Shown here: positions 1 to 10,170 of the stretch, in pieces | Layout: the number at the start of each line of letters is the position of its first letter | How positions within the stretch are numbered: position 1 is the first letter of the stretch | Assembly: GCF_032452875.1 (NCBI RefSeq) | Contig: NC_083868.1 | Coordinates: forward strand, 38,792,537 to 38,856,536 | Length of the DNA: 64,000 nucleotides | Source of the DNA: Bos javanicus | Lineage: Eukaryota > Chordata > Mammalia > Artiodactyla > Bovidae | Reading direction: 5' to 3' | Made by a program: the position numbers and the translations under genes | Notes under the pieces: model-generated | The model's input: only the letters and a program-made list of their open reading frames with translations | Database searches by the model: none | What the model was told of the DNA's origin: nothing

Positions 1-94
1 TTTTGCTTGTCAATTATTTTACACAGTTATCTTATTTCTGTATATATTTCATAACTACTGTGATGCATAAGATGAAAAGATAAACATCTAGGTT

Positions 95-215
95 TCTGTG
101 AGCTCCTTGAAGACAAGGCACACACTTAATTCATCGCCTCATCTCCATGGCACATAGCACAGCACACTGTACAGAACAGACTATCAGAAACATTTGCTGA
201 ATCAAGTGTTACTCG
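95..215 (+). repeat. L2 LINE 3'-end fragment
   Basis: The stretch has the layout of the L2 3' terminus: an 'agctccttgaagacaaggca' opening, a pyrimidine-rich middle, 'ggcacatagcacagc', and a close on 'aacatttgctgaatcaag'. It is strongly diverged and non-coding. The family call rests on remembered consensus, not on an alignment; a MIR-related 3' end is the alternative. Confidence 0.5.
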
Positions 216-1438
216 CTGATTCGTTTACATGAATCTGCAATAAAGAGCAGAGAGCAGTGTCGTGTTGAGATGTTCTTTTACATCTATTTGGCTTAGAAGG
301 AACATGAATACGCTGTAACTTAAAGTGCTTTCCCTGTATTATTTGGATAGCTGATTTACTTCCCTGTTTGATGGAGAAAAGAGTTGAAATACATTAAACT
401 TGACTCACTAACCGCTACCTGGTGATTCTGAGAAGATATAAGAATTGATTTCTTTCAGATAGTTAAAATGCTGGCTTTAGAAAAACAAACGAAACCGGAT
501 CTACCAGGAAGGGAAGTAGAAGAGGCCAGAGGTGCTGTCCTATGCCCAGTCAAGTTAAACTAGCCCAGTTAACCCATTTAATCCTATGCTGGGGAGAAGA
601 TTGAAAGGGTGGTAAAAAAAAAACAAAAACAAACTATCAAACACTTGCCTTAGGCGAACCAAGTTAAGCACGTTAATAAAGGGTGAAACAAATCTTTCAG
701 AAAAGCATGTAAAATCGTTTCAGGAGGCCTTAACTATCTGGACATAAGCTCCAGATTAAGAGGTAAAGTAGAGGTAAAGTATAAAGACCAGCTATTTTCA
801 CTCATAGAATTTGAGAGAATGTTACTGCTAGAAAACTCCAATATTAATAAAGGAGTTTTTTTAAAACTCATATTTTCCAGGGATATTTTATTTAAATATA
901 TTCACTGAGAAGATGAAAAACAGAAAAGAAAAAAAGAGGAAAGCTTTTCAGCTGTATTTCCTTTTTGCATTTGTAAATGTAATTCTGTCAACTTTGAAGA
1001 GTTGGAAGGAAATGAGATAGATATGTATGTTTTAAAAAAGTAACCTCAGAAAAATTGGAGAGATGAGGAATTTTAGTTAGATTTTAGATTAAAGAAATTC
1101 TCTTTTTTAAGGATAGGGTGTATTTTCTCATATTCTCTTCGCTTTATAAGGAAAGATATGGATTGTTTAAATTAAATTTGAATGTTAAGACTTTGTTTTA
1201 AATGAAACAAACACCAAGAAATATTAAAAAAAAAGAGGTTAGAATCTCTAACAAGGGTAGTATAATTACTACAGTTTTAATTTAATCATAATAATCTATA
1301 GCATAAATGGAATAATGTGATAATATTGCTGTATACAATTGTTTTCAAAGAAGTTCACTTTCTTTTTTTAATAGCATGTGCAGTCAGCCTTAGCTCTTAC
1401 AACTGCAACTTTGTGTTTTGCTCAAGCAGTCCAGATGT
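216..1438. other. AT-rich unique DNA, nothing recognised
   Basis: There is no frame with codon-like composition, no splice-flanked exon I can defend, and no recognisable repeat. Short A-runs are present (for example near 613-634 and 1226-1235). It ends at the 9-bp target site of the first BovB insertion. Confidence 0.5.
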
Positions 1439-1447
1439 TATTACATT

Positions 1448-2573
1448 CAGTTCAGTTCAGTTCAGTTGCTCAGTTGTGTCCGACTCTTTGCAACCCCATA
1501 AACCACAGCACACCAGGCATCCCTGTCCATCACCAACTCCCGGAGTCCGCCCAAACCCATGTCCATCGAGTCGGTGATGCCAACCAGCCATCTCATCCTC
1601 TGTCATCCCCTTCTCCTCCTGCCCTCAATCTTTCCCAGCATCAGGGTCTTTTCAAATGAGTCAGCTCTTTGCATCAGGTGGCCAAACTATTGGAGTTTCA
1701 GCTTCAACATCAGTCCTTCCAATGAACACCCAGGACTGATCTCCTTCAGAATGGACTGGTTGGATCTCCTTGCAGTCCAAGGGACTCTCAAGAGTCTTCT
1801 CCAACACCACAGTTCAAAAGCATCAATTCTTCGGTGCTCAGCTTTCTTTATAGTTCAACTCTCACATCCATACATGACTACTGGATAAACCATAGCCTTG
1901 ACTACACAGACCTTTGTTGGCAAAGTAATGTCTCTGCTTTTCAATATGCCATCTAGGTTGGTCATAATTTGCCTTCCAAGAAGCAAGACTCTTAATTTCA
2001 TGGGTGCAGTCACCATCTGCAGTGATTTTGGAGCCCAGAAAAATAAAGTCAGCCACTGTTTCCCCATGTATTTGCCATGAAGTGATGGGACTGGATGCCA
2101 TGATCTTAGTTTCTGAATGTTGAGCTTTAAGCCAACTTTTTCACTCTCCACTTTCACTTTCATCAAGAGGCTTTTGAGTTCCTCTTCACTTTCTGCCATA
2201 TGGGTGGTGTTATCTGCATATCTGAGGTTATTGATATTTCTCCCAGAAATCTTGATTCCAGCATGTGCTTCTTCCAGCCCAGAGTTTCTCATGATGTACT
2301 CTGCATATACGTTAAATAAGCAGGGTGACAATATACAGCCTTGACATACTCCTTTTCCTATTTGGAACCAGTCTGTTGTTCCATGTCCAGTTCTAACTGT
2401 TGCTTCCTGACCTGCATACAGGTTTCTCAAGAGGCAGATCAGGTGGTCTGGTATTCCCATCTCTTTCAGAATTTTCCACAGTTTATTCTGATCCACACAG
2501 TCAAATGCTTTGGCATAGTCAATAAAACAGAAATAGATGTTTTTCTTGAACTCTCTTGCTTTTTCGATGATCC
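1448..2573 (-). mobile_element. BovB (RTE) LINE, 5'-truncated, antisense
   Basis: On the minus strand this runs from the middle of the BovB reverse transcriptase region to the BovB 3' end, closing with CTGAA-type pentamers (plus-strand ttcagttcagttcagttgct at 1447-1466). The 9-bp sequence tattacatt lies just outside the 3' end (1439-1447), and tattatatt, with one mismatch, lies at the 5' truncation point (2574-2582); these look like a target-site duplication. BovB elements move by target-primed reverse transcription and are usually 5'-truncated. The copy is non-functional. Confidence 0.9.
1855..2496 (-). pseudogene. BovB reverse transcriptase fragment (YADN)
   Basis: A 213-codon minus-strand frame covers the palm region of the BovB RT: the NKLWKILKEMGIPDHL segment, the LRNLYAGQEATVRTGHG block, GCILSPCLFN, and the catalytic box. 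The usual Tyr-Ala-Asp-Asp box reads Tyr-Ala-Asp-Asn here, so one metal-binding aspartate is lost. After LNIQK the frame shifts into nonsense (RSWHPVPSLHGK) relative to the other copies. It lacks the endonuclease and the N-terminal half of the RT. It is a relic inside the antisense BovB copy and not a gene. Confidence 0.85.
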
Positions 2574-2582
2574 TATTATATT

Positions 2583-2909
2583 CAGATCAGATCAGATCAG
2601 ATCAGTCACTCAGTCGTGTCCGACTCTTTGCGACCCCATGAATCACAGCACGCCAGGCCTCCCTGTCCATCACCAACTCCTGGAGTTCACTCAGACTCAC
2701 GTCCATCGAGTCAGTGATGCCATCCAGCCATCTCATCCTCTGTCGTCCCCTTCTCCTCCTGCCCTCAATCCCTCCCAGCATCAGAGACTTTTCCAACGAG
2801 TCAACTCTTCGCATGAGATGGCCAAAGTACTGGAGTTTCAGCTTTAGCATCATTCCTTCCAAAGAAATCCCAGGGCTGATTTCCTTCAGAATGGGCTGGT
2901 TGGATCTCC
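2583..2909 (-). mobile_element. BovB 3'-end copy, second insertion at the same site
   Basis: This is a separate antisense BovB 3' end of about 327 bp. On the plus strand it starts with the CTGAT-type tail (cagatcagatcagatcag) and ends at ggatctcct. It abuts the 5' end of the preceding BovB copy. tattacatt follows at 2910-2918 and a near-copy precedes it at 2574-2582, so this copy appears to have landed in the duplicated target of the first. An 86-codon minus-strand frame (2602-2862) matches the BovB C-terminus (LKLKLQYFGHLMRRVDSLEK). Confidence 0.88.
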
Positions 2910-2918
2910 TATTACATT

Positions 2919-3740
2919 AGGCAAACACTATTTAGGAGAACAGTGGATCATGTAAATACCTTTAATATTATTCATGAATTTTATTTCCACAGTAGGTTGG
3001 AAATATGCCACAGATACTCTCTTATGAATGACCTTATTTAACTTTTGCTTTTGCATTCCTGCATTTTTCATTACAATTTAAAGAGATTCTGATATACTTC
3101 CCTGATACAGATTCAGTGTCATTTTGTTGCTACTTTTTGCTTTAGTTTTCTTAACTCTGTTTCTCCTCTTTGTTTACCTTCCTGCTCTTTTTTTCTCCAT
3201 CCTTAAAGCCCTTTTGGCACCAATTCATATCAGCATTTAGGAATGCAGGCTAAAGTTAATAAGTTTAGTGTTAGACAACATACAGACTTTAATGTGTGTG
3301 TATATTTTTTAATCAGCCTATAATTTATGACTACTTCACAGCATGTCATCCCCTGCCAGAAATGAGACCATTAAATACTTGAGCTACAGGACAGCTTTGC
3401 TAAACATACAGCTCATATCATGTGATATCTGTGGGTGTATTATGATCTCAGAGAAATGAAAAAGAACATACAACATCAAAAACTAGATGAATCTACCTTT
3501 GTGCTTCACATATTAATGTATTTCCTAATCCCTATAAATAATTTTTCCATTTTAGTAAAAACAATATTGAGTTAAGCTGAAGAGAAAGTAGAGAGAGCAG
3601 AAGGGAAGAGTCCTACTTCCCTCTTGACTTTTAGGTTAATATAAGAGACAAAAGGATAAAAAGAATTCCAAAACCAGAATTTTTTGCTTAAATGTGTAAT
3701 AATATTCAACATAACCATTGAGGAATATCTTAAGTTAAAG
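2919..3740. other. Unique DNA, nothing recognised
   Basis: AT-rich with T-rich and C/T-rich patches (about 3120-3205). No coding frame, RNA gene or repeat could be supported. Confidence 0.5.
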
Positions 3741-3757
3741 TGTGTGTGTGTGTGTGC
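3741..3757. repeat. (TG)n microsatellite
   Basis: A short TG run directly adjoins the 3' side of an antisense Bov-tA. Bov-tA tails are CA-rich, so this run probably grew from the SINE tail. Confidence 0.8.
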
Positions 3758-3963
3758 TCACATTCAGTTGTGTCCAACTCTGCAACCCCCATGGACTGAA
3801 ACCCACCAGGCTCTTCAATTCACGGAATTTCCCAGACAAGAATACTGGAGTGAGTTATCATTTCCTCTTCCAGGGGGTCTTCCCGATCCAGGATCGAACC
3901 TGCGTTTCCTGCATTTCTGGCATTGGCAGGAGGTTCTTTACCACTGAGCCACCAGGGAAGCCC
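3758..3963 (-). mobile_element. Bov-tA SINE, antisense
   Basis: The right end carries the antisense tRNA-Glu-like head (ttctttaccactgagccacc and the gatcgaacc B-box complement). The left part is the Bov-A body (gtgtccaactctgcaaccc, ccagacaagaatactggag). The SINE is non-autonomous and its tail resembles the BovB 3' end, consistent with BovB-driven mobilisation. The copy is moderately diverged. Confidence 0.88.
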
Positions 3964-5090
3964 AAAATCTAAAAGCTACTGGTTATTGTCTCAAACTATT
4001 CAATGAAAAACCAATTATATGCAGCTTGAGATTTTTTAAAATGGCTATTTGTAACATGCCACTTTCCTCCTAGGACCATGAGAGATGTAATAGAAAGGTA
4101 CATGGCCTCTTAGGCTATGCCTCTCTTCCTGTGTCATCATGTCCGATCTTTGCTTGATTGACAAGGGGACACTTCGTGTATGTTGAGGAGCTAGCTGTGT
4201 GCTGTCCATGTGTACTTTTTTTTTTGACCATTCTTAAAGCATGTCAGGCAGTTTTGTAATTAGCTGAAAAGACACGCAATTCAGTTTCACTTTGCTGAAC
4301 CCAATCTGTAGGATTGACAGCAGGCCTTTAATAGATTCCTTCAGTAGATAATTAGACCAGTTTAACGCAAGCATTGCATGAATTAACATTTGCACTTGGG
4401 TATGAATATTCAGGGATTTCTGCAGGGTGAGTTTGTTTCCCTAGAATTTGCAGGAGTGCCTATTAGGTGCTTGTAATATATTGATTAGTACAGAATAGCA
4501 CCAATTAGAGGGTGTGGGAACATCACTGGAGTCAGAGATGATATGCTTATTGGTGATCCTTATGCTTTTTCTGTAATCTCTAACCCAGACAACAGAGAGC
4601 CTGCTTCAGTTTTGATGTGAATTTTACTCTAAATTGCTATGCAGAGAGCATACCAAGATTCCTAGCCTTTCCTGGAATTATGCCATCTGTTCGCTTCTCC
4701 TCTCTCTATGAGACTTTTCATCTTTAAGATTAACTCAAAAGATCATATGTTATAAATAAATAATGAAACAAATACATAAACAAAGAATCATTGGGCCATT
4801 GAAACTTTGCCTTTTGTAGTGATAGAAACTGCTTTGGCTCAGCTTGCTGGTGTATCAAATATTGGTTCAAAGTTTTATGTGCATTTATCAGGGGATTTCA
4901 AAGAACTTAATGCTATATGCAAAATCATCTCTGAGAAAATAAAAATTTAAATTATGTACCTTAAGGATAAACCTTGTCAGGGAACTTGGAGGTGGAGGGA
5001 GGGAGAGATTGTGTAACTGAGAGTAAAGCAAGCTAATGTCTCTGTATGTAGGTTTAAAAAAATTTTTGTTTCCTGAAAACTGAAAGAGGT
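3964..5090. other. Unique DNA, nothing recognised
   Basis: AT-rich sequence with no recognisable gene or repeat. A 90-codon minus-strand frame at 4888-5160 has no family resemblance and runs into the MIR. Confidence 0.5.
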
Positions 5091-5094
5091 TGTG

Positions 5095-5310
5095 TAATAT
5101 GGTGGTTAAGAGCATGTACTCTGGAGCAAGAATGCCTGGGTCTGGACCAAGTTTTACCACTAATTTACTAGCTGTGTGACCTTGGGTCAGTTACTTAACC
5201 TCTCAGTTCAATCTGTCAATAGTATGATAACAGTAGCCATTTTATAGGGTTGTGAGGATTAAGGGAGTTTAATATATGTAAAGCACTTAGTGCCTAGGAT
5301 TGTGTAAGCC
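5095..5310 (+). repeat. MIR SINE, sense
   Basis: A nearly complete MIR: 'atggtggttaagagcatg' head, 'tagctgtgtgaccttggg' core, 'ttacttaacctctcag', and the 'ggttgtgaggattaag' and 'gtaaagcacttagtgcc' 3' part. It is an ancient tRNA-derived mammalian SINE. Confidence 0.85.
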
Positions 5311-5340
5311 CTATGTGTTTGCTCTTTATATTTGTTAAAT

Positions 5341-5356
5341 TATATATATATGCACA
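5341..5356. repeat. 16-bp direct repeat (left copy) with TA run
   Basis: tatatatatatgcaca occurs here and again at 6426-6441, on either side of the rearranged BovB insertion. It is probably the target-site duplication, though the TA run makes the exact edges uncertain. Confidence 0.65.
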
Positions 5357-6401
5357 GATATTTCAAAATATCTACATTCAGTTCAGTTCAGTTGGATTTG
5401 GGTGGACTCCGGGAGTTGGTGATGGACAGGGAGGCCTGGCATGCTGTGGTTCATGGAGTCGCAAAGAGTCAGACACTACTGAGTGACTGAACTGAACTGA
5501 ACTGATGGGACCAGATGCCATGGTCTTAGTTTTCTGAATGTTGAGCTTTAAGCCAATTTTTTCACTCTCCTCTTTCACTTTCATCAAAAGGCTCTTTAGT
5601 TCCTCTTCACTTTCTGCCATAAGGGTGGTGTCATCTGCATATCTGCATATGAGGTTATTGATATGTCTCCTGGCAATCTTGATTCCAGCTTGTGCTTCCT
5701 CCAGCCCAGTGTTTCTCATGAGGTACTCTGCATATAAGTTAAACAAGCAGGGTGACAATATACAGCCTTGATGTACTCCTTTTCCTATTTGGAACCAGTC
5801 TGTTGTTCCATGTCCAGTTCTAACTGTTGCTTCCTGACCTGCATACAAGTTTCTCAAGAGGCAGGTCAGGTGGTCTGGTACTCCCATCTCTTTCAGAATT
5901 TTCCACAGATTATTGTGACCCACACAGTCAAAGGCTTTGGCATAGTCAATAAAGCAGAAATAGATGTTTTTCTGGAACTCTCTTGCTTTTTTGATGATAC
6001 AGCGGATGTTGGCAATTTGATCTCTGGTTCCTCTGCCTTTTCTAAAATCAGCTTGAACATCTGGAAGTTCACGGTTCATGTATTGCTGAAGCCTGGCTTG
6101 GAGAATTTTGAGCATTACTTTACTAGCATGTGAGATGAGTGCAATTGTGTGGTAATTTGAGCATTCTTTGGCATTGCCTTTCTTTGGGATTGGAAGGAAA
6201 ACGAAACTTTTCCAGTCCTGTGGCCACTGCTGAGTTTTCCAGATTTGCTGGTATATTGATTGCAGCACTTTCACAGCATCATCTTTCAGGATTTGAAATA
6301 GCTCAACTGGAATTCCATCATCTCCACTAGCTTTGTTTGTAGTGATGCTTCCTAAGGCCAACTTGACTTCACATTCCAGGATGTCTGGCTCTAGGTGAGT
6401 G

Positions 6402-6403
<2 letters not shown>
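5357..6403 (-). mobile_element. BovB copy with inverted 3' segment
   Basis: The body at about 5508-6403 is antisense BovB from the pre-RT region to just after LNIQK. The last part is rearranged. Instead of the antisense 3' end, 5396-5507 holds about 110 bp of BovB 3' end in the plus direction (ctccgggagttggtgatgg to actgaactgaactgaac), and 5379-5394 holds a short antisense tail. The roughly 500 bp that normally separate the body from the 3' end are missing. At the left junction, 5360-5376 is an exact reverse complement of flanking DNA at 6449-6465. Template switching during integration would explain this. Confidence 0.85.
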
Positions 6404-6436
<33 letters not shown>

Positions 6437-6442
6437 GCACAC
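5378..6442 (-). pseudogene. BovB RT frame, open for 354 codons (chimeric)
   Basis: On the minus strand an uninterrupted frame starts in the TA microsatellite (an Ile-Tyr repeat) and enters BovB at HLEPDILECEVK. It contains FIDYAKAFD (the RT motif with the first catalytic Asp), QGCILSPCLFN and the YADD box. It then leaves BovB coding sequence through the inverted 3' segment. An in-frame six-base duplication adds Ile-Cys just before Arg-YADD. The endonuclease and the usual C-terminal domain are missing. The open frame reflects recent insertion with few mutations and does not show a host gene. Confidence 0.8.
6404..6436. repeat. (TA)n microsatellite at BovB 5' junction
   Basis: An alternating TA tract with one G interruption, at the 5' truncation point of the BovB copy. 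Its right part belongs to the 16-bp direct repeat. Confidence 0.85.
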
Positions 6443-6465
6443 ATATAGTGTAGATATTTTGAAAT

Positions 6466-7604
6466 GATCTTTTCTAAAGTATATAAAACACTGAATGTAA
6501 ACTTTAAATATTTCAAAGAACTTCTTACTTACAAGACGTGACAGCTATTCATAATAGAGTCAACCTTAGATCTCCTCTTTCCAGAATTAGGAAATCCCTG
6601 AGCCTCGTCCTCTGCTCCTAACCCTCCATGCAAGATCAGAAATGCATTTCTTGGAGTATAGTTGATGTACAATATTATATTAGTTTAAGGTGTGCCACAT
6701 AATGACTCTGAAGGTTAATGTCAGGTCTGGTTGTATGTTCATAGTCTGGAAAGCAACCAAATTATTTGAAATGTACACTCTCCATGATTTTCAATGTTCC
6801 AATCTTAACATTTTCATAACTGTAGCAAGGGTGAAGTGAATATATAGATTGTGTATGAACACGAGCTTCCAATCTGTGTGTTGTCCTATCCCGGGTTAGG
6901 GCATTTGGATCAAGAATTGGAAGAATGTTAAAAAGTTCCTGTCTGCTCTAATTGAAAATGCCCTCAGGCCTGAGTCTCAGTCAGAGAAGACCCATGCTGC
7001 TGTGAATAAAAGTGAGAGGGAAAAATAGACCCCCTCAGTGGAAAAGTGGATTCCCTACCCAGCAGAAATGAGCCCTGTTACTCCTGGGGTAATTTAGGAA
7101 TAGCCTGAAGGCCACCTGTTCTTTCTTTATGGGTTTTCTAAGTGCTCCGCAAATAAAAGTTGCTTAAATTGAGTCAGTGAGAGACCTCGGTTCTCAAATT
7201 TCTAATGAACCCTGTCTGCCAGTGAGAGCAGGTATCCTTCTTCTTACAGGTACTTTGAATTACAGAATTCTCACTTTTTGAAACACTGCTTCTGCAGATA
7301 TGCGAGCTGGTTAAGACTATGTTCCCAATGTGTTGAAGACAGTTGAAGGGAGCTGTTTGACCAATACAAATTACATTAAAAAGAGCTTATCTGTGGTTTT
7401 TTAAATTGGGATTCATAAGATAAGTATGATCATACATTTTTTTTTCTTTTAATAATGCACAAAGAATGCCAATGTTTTGTAACTGTAGGGAAGTCATTCA
7501 TTTTAACCAGCATACTGCAGATTGCTAAATCCAAAACTCCTGCTCCTCAGTAAAAATAGTATTATTTTATTCAGGTATCTTTTTCAAATATTAATTTTAT
7601 TTAT
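6466..7604. other. Mostly unique DNA with a possible short L1 piece
   Basis: About 6645-6720 (gagtatagttgatgtacaat, then ttagtttaaggtgtgccac) resembles a common antisense L1 segment, but it is too short to place. The rest shows no recognisable gene or repeat. Confidence 0.4.
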
Positions 7605-7727
7605 TTATTTGGTTGCACTGGGTGTTAGTTATGGCGTGTGGGATCTAGTGCCCTGACCAGGGAATGAACCTAGGCCCTGTGCATTGGAAGCATGGAGTCT
7701 TAACTACTGGCCCGCAAGGGAAGTCCC
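7605..7727 (-). mobile_element. CHR-type tRNA-Glu-derived SINE, antisense
   Basis: The plus strand reads ggttgcactgggtgttag, gtgggatctagtgccctgac, gaatgaacctaggccc, agtcttaactactggccc, agggaagtcccc. This is the reverse complement of the cetartiodactyl tRNA-derived SINE with a GGTTCGATCC-type B box. The family name CHR is from memory. A second copy lies at 26692-26812. Confidence 0.75.
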
Positions 7728-9309
7728 CAAGTGTTTGTTTATTTGGGGAGATTTCTTTCAAGAGAGTTGAAATAATTGATGTTATACACAAAGTGCTTCA
7801 ATTAAGATGAGTGCTGTGATAACACAGGATGAATGCCATGGGGTATTCTACAGATCTTCTGTGAGAATGGTACAGAGGGACCCTCTGTGTGGTGGGGAAG
7901 GACCCTCTGTGTGTGGTGGGGAGAAACAGGGAGGGGAACACTTTAAACTTGGTCTCAGAAGATAACCATCATCAGTGTCAGGATTCTGGAGGATGTCTTT
8001 TGTCAGAGCCTGGTTAAAACCGATTTCCCATAGCGTGGATAAATAAGAACGATGATTTGCTTTTCAAATATCTATCAGATGAGATGAGAATGTCAGCAGC
8101 ACTTCTCCTCCTAAATTTTTCTCTTTAGTCTTATATGTGCAAACAGAAAAAGAAAAAAAAAGTTCTGTCTCCCATATGTAAATCAGCTAGGATTTTTCTA
8201 GTTTCTTTCTTTTCTGACTTTAATTGTGCCATTTTGTAAATTGAAGTTGTGAAATATAAAACTTGATCAGCATTCTACGAGTTTCCAGAATTTCCTTTAA
8301 GAGTTAGGGTACTGCATATATTTGAAGAGCACATTGTTTTGTTGGAGGAAAAATGGGAAATATATTGTTAAAATAAAGAAAGATGGGGATTCATAATCAG
8401 TTGATTTAAGATTTGGAATTTGTCAATGCTGCCTTACTGTAGGGGGAAAAAAGCTGGAAAAAACTTGCAAAATTTTTCTGTTGCTCTGCCTGTTTCATTC
8501 ACATGTCAGGTTAAAGAGTAACCATTTTTTGTAGGAAACTTAACTAAATCTGTACACTTCAGCATGATACTGCATTGAGTGTTACAAGGGGATAATTCTC
8601 TTTTAAAAATGATGACTTTATGAATAAGTTCCAACATGAAAAAAATTTGTAAGTGTAATCAACAAAAGGAATCTAAAAAGTTGGAACAAATGAAGCTATC
8701 CATTTATTTCTAACAAAAATATGTTCATTCTGCTCCTGCTGCTCCAGTTTCATTAACACTAAGTATGAGAACAGATATTATCATTGACAGCTAAGTCTAT
8801 TGCTTGAGATTTTGTCGTTCATATGGGCATGTAGGGTGCAAGTTATGCATTAGAAACTGTCACTTTTGTTAAGTGCATATTCCCCAATGTACTGCATTGC
8901 TTTTTAAGCTCTTATTTTGCCTTTTATTTTTCTCGACTGTTTATTTCTCTAGGTACATACTCATTAGCAAGTTAAAGTTGTGTTTCTTTTTTTAAAATTT
9001 TAAGGCAAAATGTGTAGCTGAAAATATCTTTTCTTTAAACTTATTTGAAAGCTTATGTCTGAAACTTTGAGAAGATTTACAGAGTATGAATGGCCTCTGA
9101 GCTGAAAATTATGTGAAACTGTCATGAAACAATGTCCTCATTTCCCTACTAATTGCTCCATGTGTTTCCCTGTAAAAGAAGTAAGTTTTGAGCCAGGTAT
9201 TTCTTCCATAGTACCTTGCGTGATAAGGACCCTAGCAAGGTTATGTGTCACTTACTTGTGGAAATCTGGTGGGGAACCTCAAAGCTGAATGATAAAAGAG
9301 ACATGGTGC
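7728..9309. other. Unique AT-rich DNA
   Basis: No gene, RNA or recognisable repeat. A 20-bp near-repeat of gaccctctgtgtg(g)tgggg occurs twice around 7879-7921. This tract is relatively repeat-poor. Confidence 0.5.
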
Positions 9310-9530
9310 CAGAGAGAGCTGTCTGTACTTTCCAGGGTCAAAATTCATTATCTAGGTAACCTTGGTCAAGATACTCAACTTTTATGAAACTCAGCTTTTT
9401 CCATGACTTGAAGATGATAATATTAGCCTATTTCCTAAGATTTTTATTGCAGACTGAATGGAACACCTTCTGTCAAGCACTTTAGTGACTGATCTGTTAT
9501 AGGTACTCAGCAAATGGTAGTTAGTCCCTT
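9310..9530 (+). repeat. MIR SINE, sense, diverged
   Basis: It contains 'gtaaccttggtcaagatactcaac', the antecedent of 'ctcagctttttccatgacttg', and a 3' part 'caagcactttagtgactg ... ataggtactcagcaaatggt'. The order matches MIR but divergence is high. Confidence 0.6.
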
Positions 9531-9729
9531 CTTTCCTCTCAAAGGAAAGAATTTGAACAAGGTGGCTTATGATGTTAGTAACCCTAACTCTAACTCTTGC
9601 TTTTTCCAGCTTCTATTATTATTAATTAAAATTTTTTTCTTTTGTTTTAATGGGAAAACTGGAGAACCATATAAATGACTGGTAACTTGACTATATTGTG
9701 AATAGGAATACATACTGATTCAAACTTTG

Positions 9730-10170
9730 AAATGAAACTCTGGCAATACGTAGTGAGACAATTAAAATCTACATCTTCTTCAACCTCCTTATCCTAAGGA
9801 ATTAATCAGAGAAGCATATAAATGATTATGTAGCATTGTTTATAATGTTGAGAAATTGGGAGCAAATTGTGTATTATTAAGAAATTAGTGAAAAATATTT
9901 AATGCATCTCCATAATGAAATATTTTCTGGCCATTAAAAATGTTGCAGACATTCATAAATTTATATGGAAAGGTGATCATTATGTATTATTAAGAGAAAG
10001 AAATTACAACAAAACTATATTAGCTAAAAGTATTTTTACAATTTAGATTAAATAAATATGTACATACTAATATTCTCAATTACAATCTGTAGATGGTAAG
10101 ATTTTTATTTTGTGTTTTTTGGTATTGTCTGAATTTTTAAAAAACAGTAAGCAGATATAGCTTTTGTTTA
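9730..10170 (+). repeat. Old L1M 3' region, sense
   Basis: The string resembles the distal ORF2/3' UTR of old mammalian L1: 'ctccttatcctaaggaatta', 'gtagcattgtttataatgttgag', 'tgcatctccataatgaaat', 'ggccattaaaaatgttgcag', then a T-rich 'tggtattgtctgaattttt'. It is heavily mutated with no open frame. The subfamily was not determined. Confidence 0.6.

Noticed and set aside
2341..2847. 168-codon plus-strand frame
   Set aside because: It is the antisense reading of two BovB copies and spans their junction. The sense strand carries the RT motifs, so the plus frame is a shadow.
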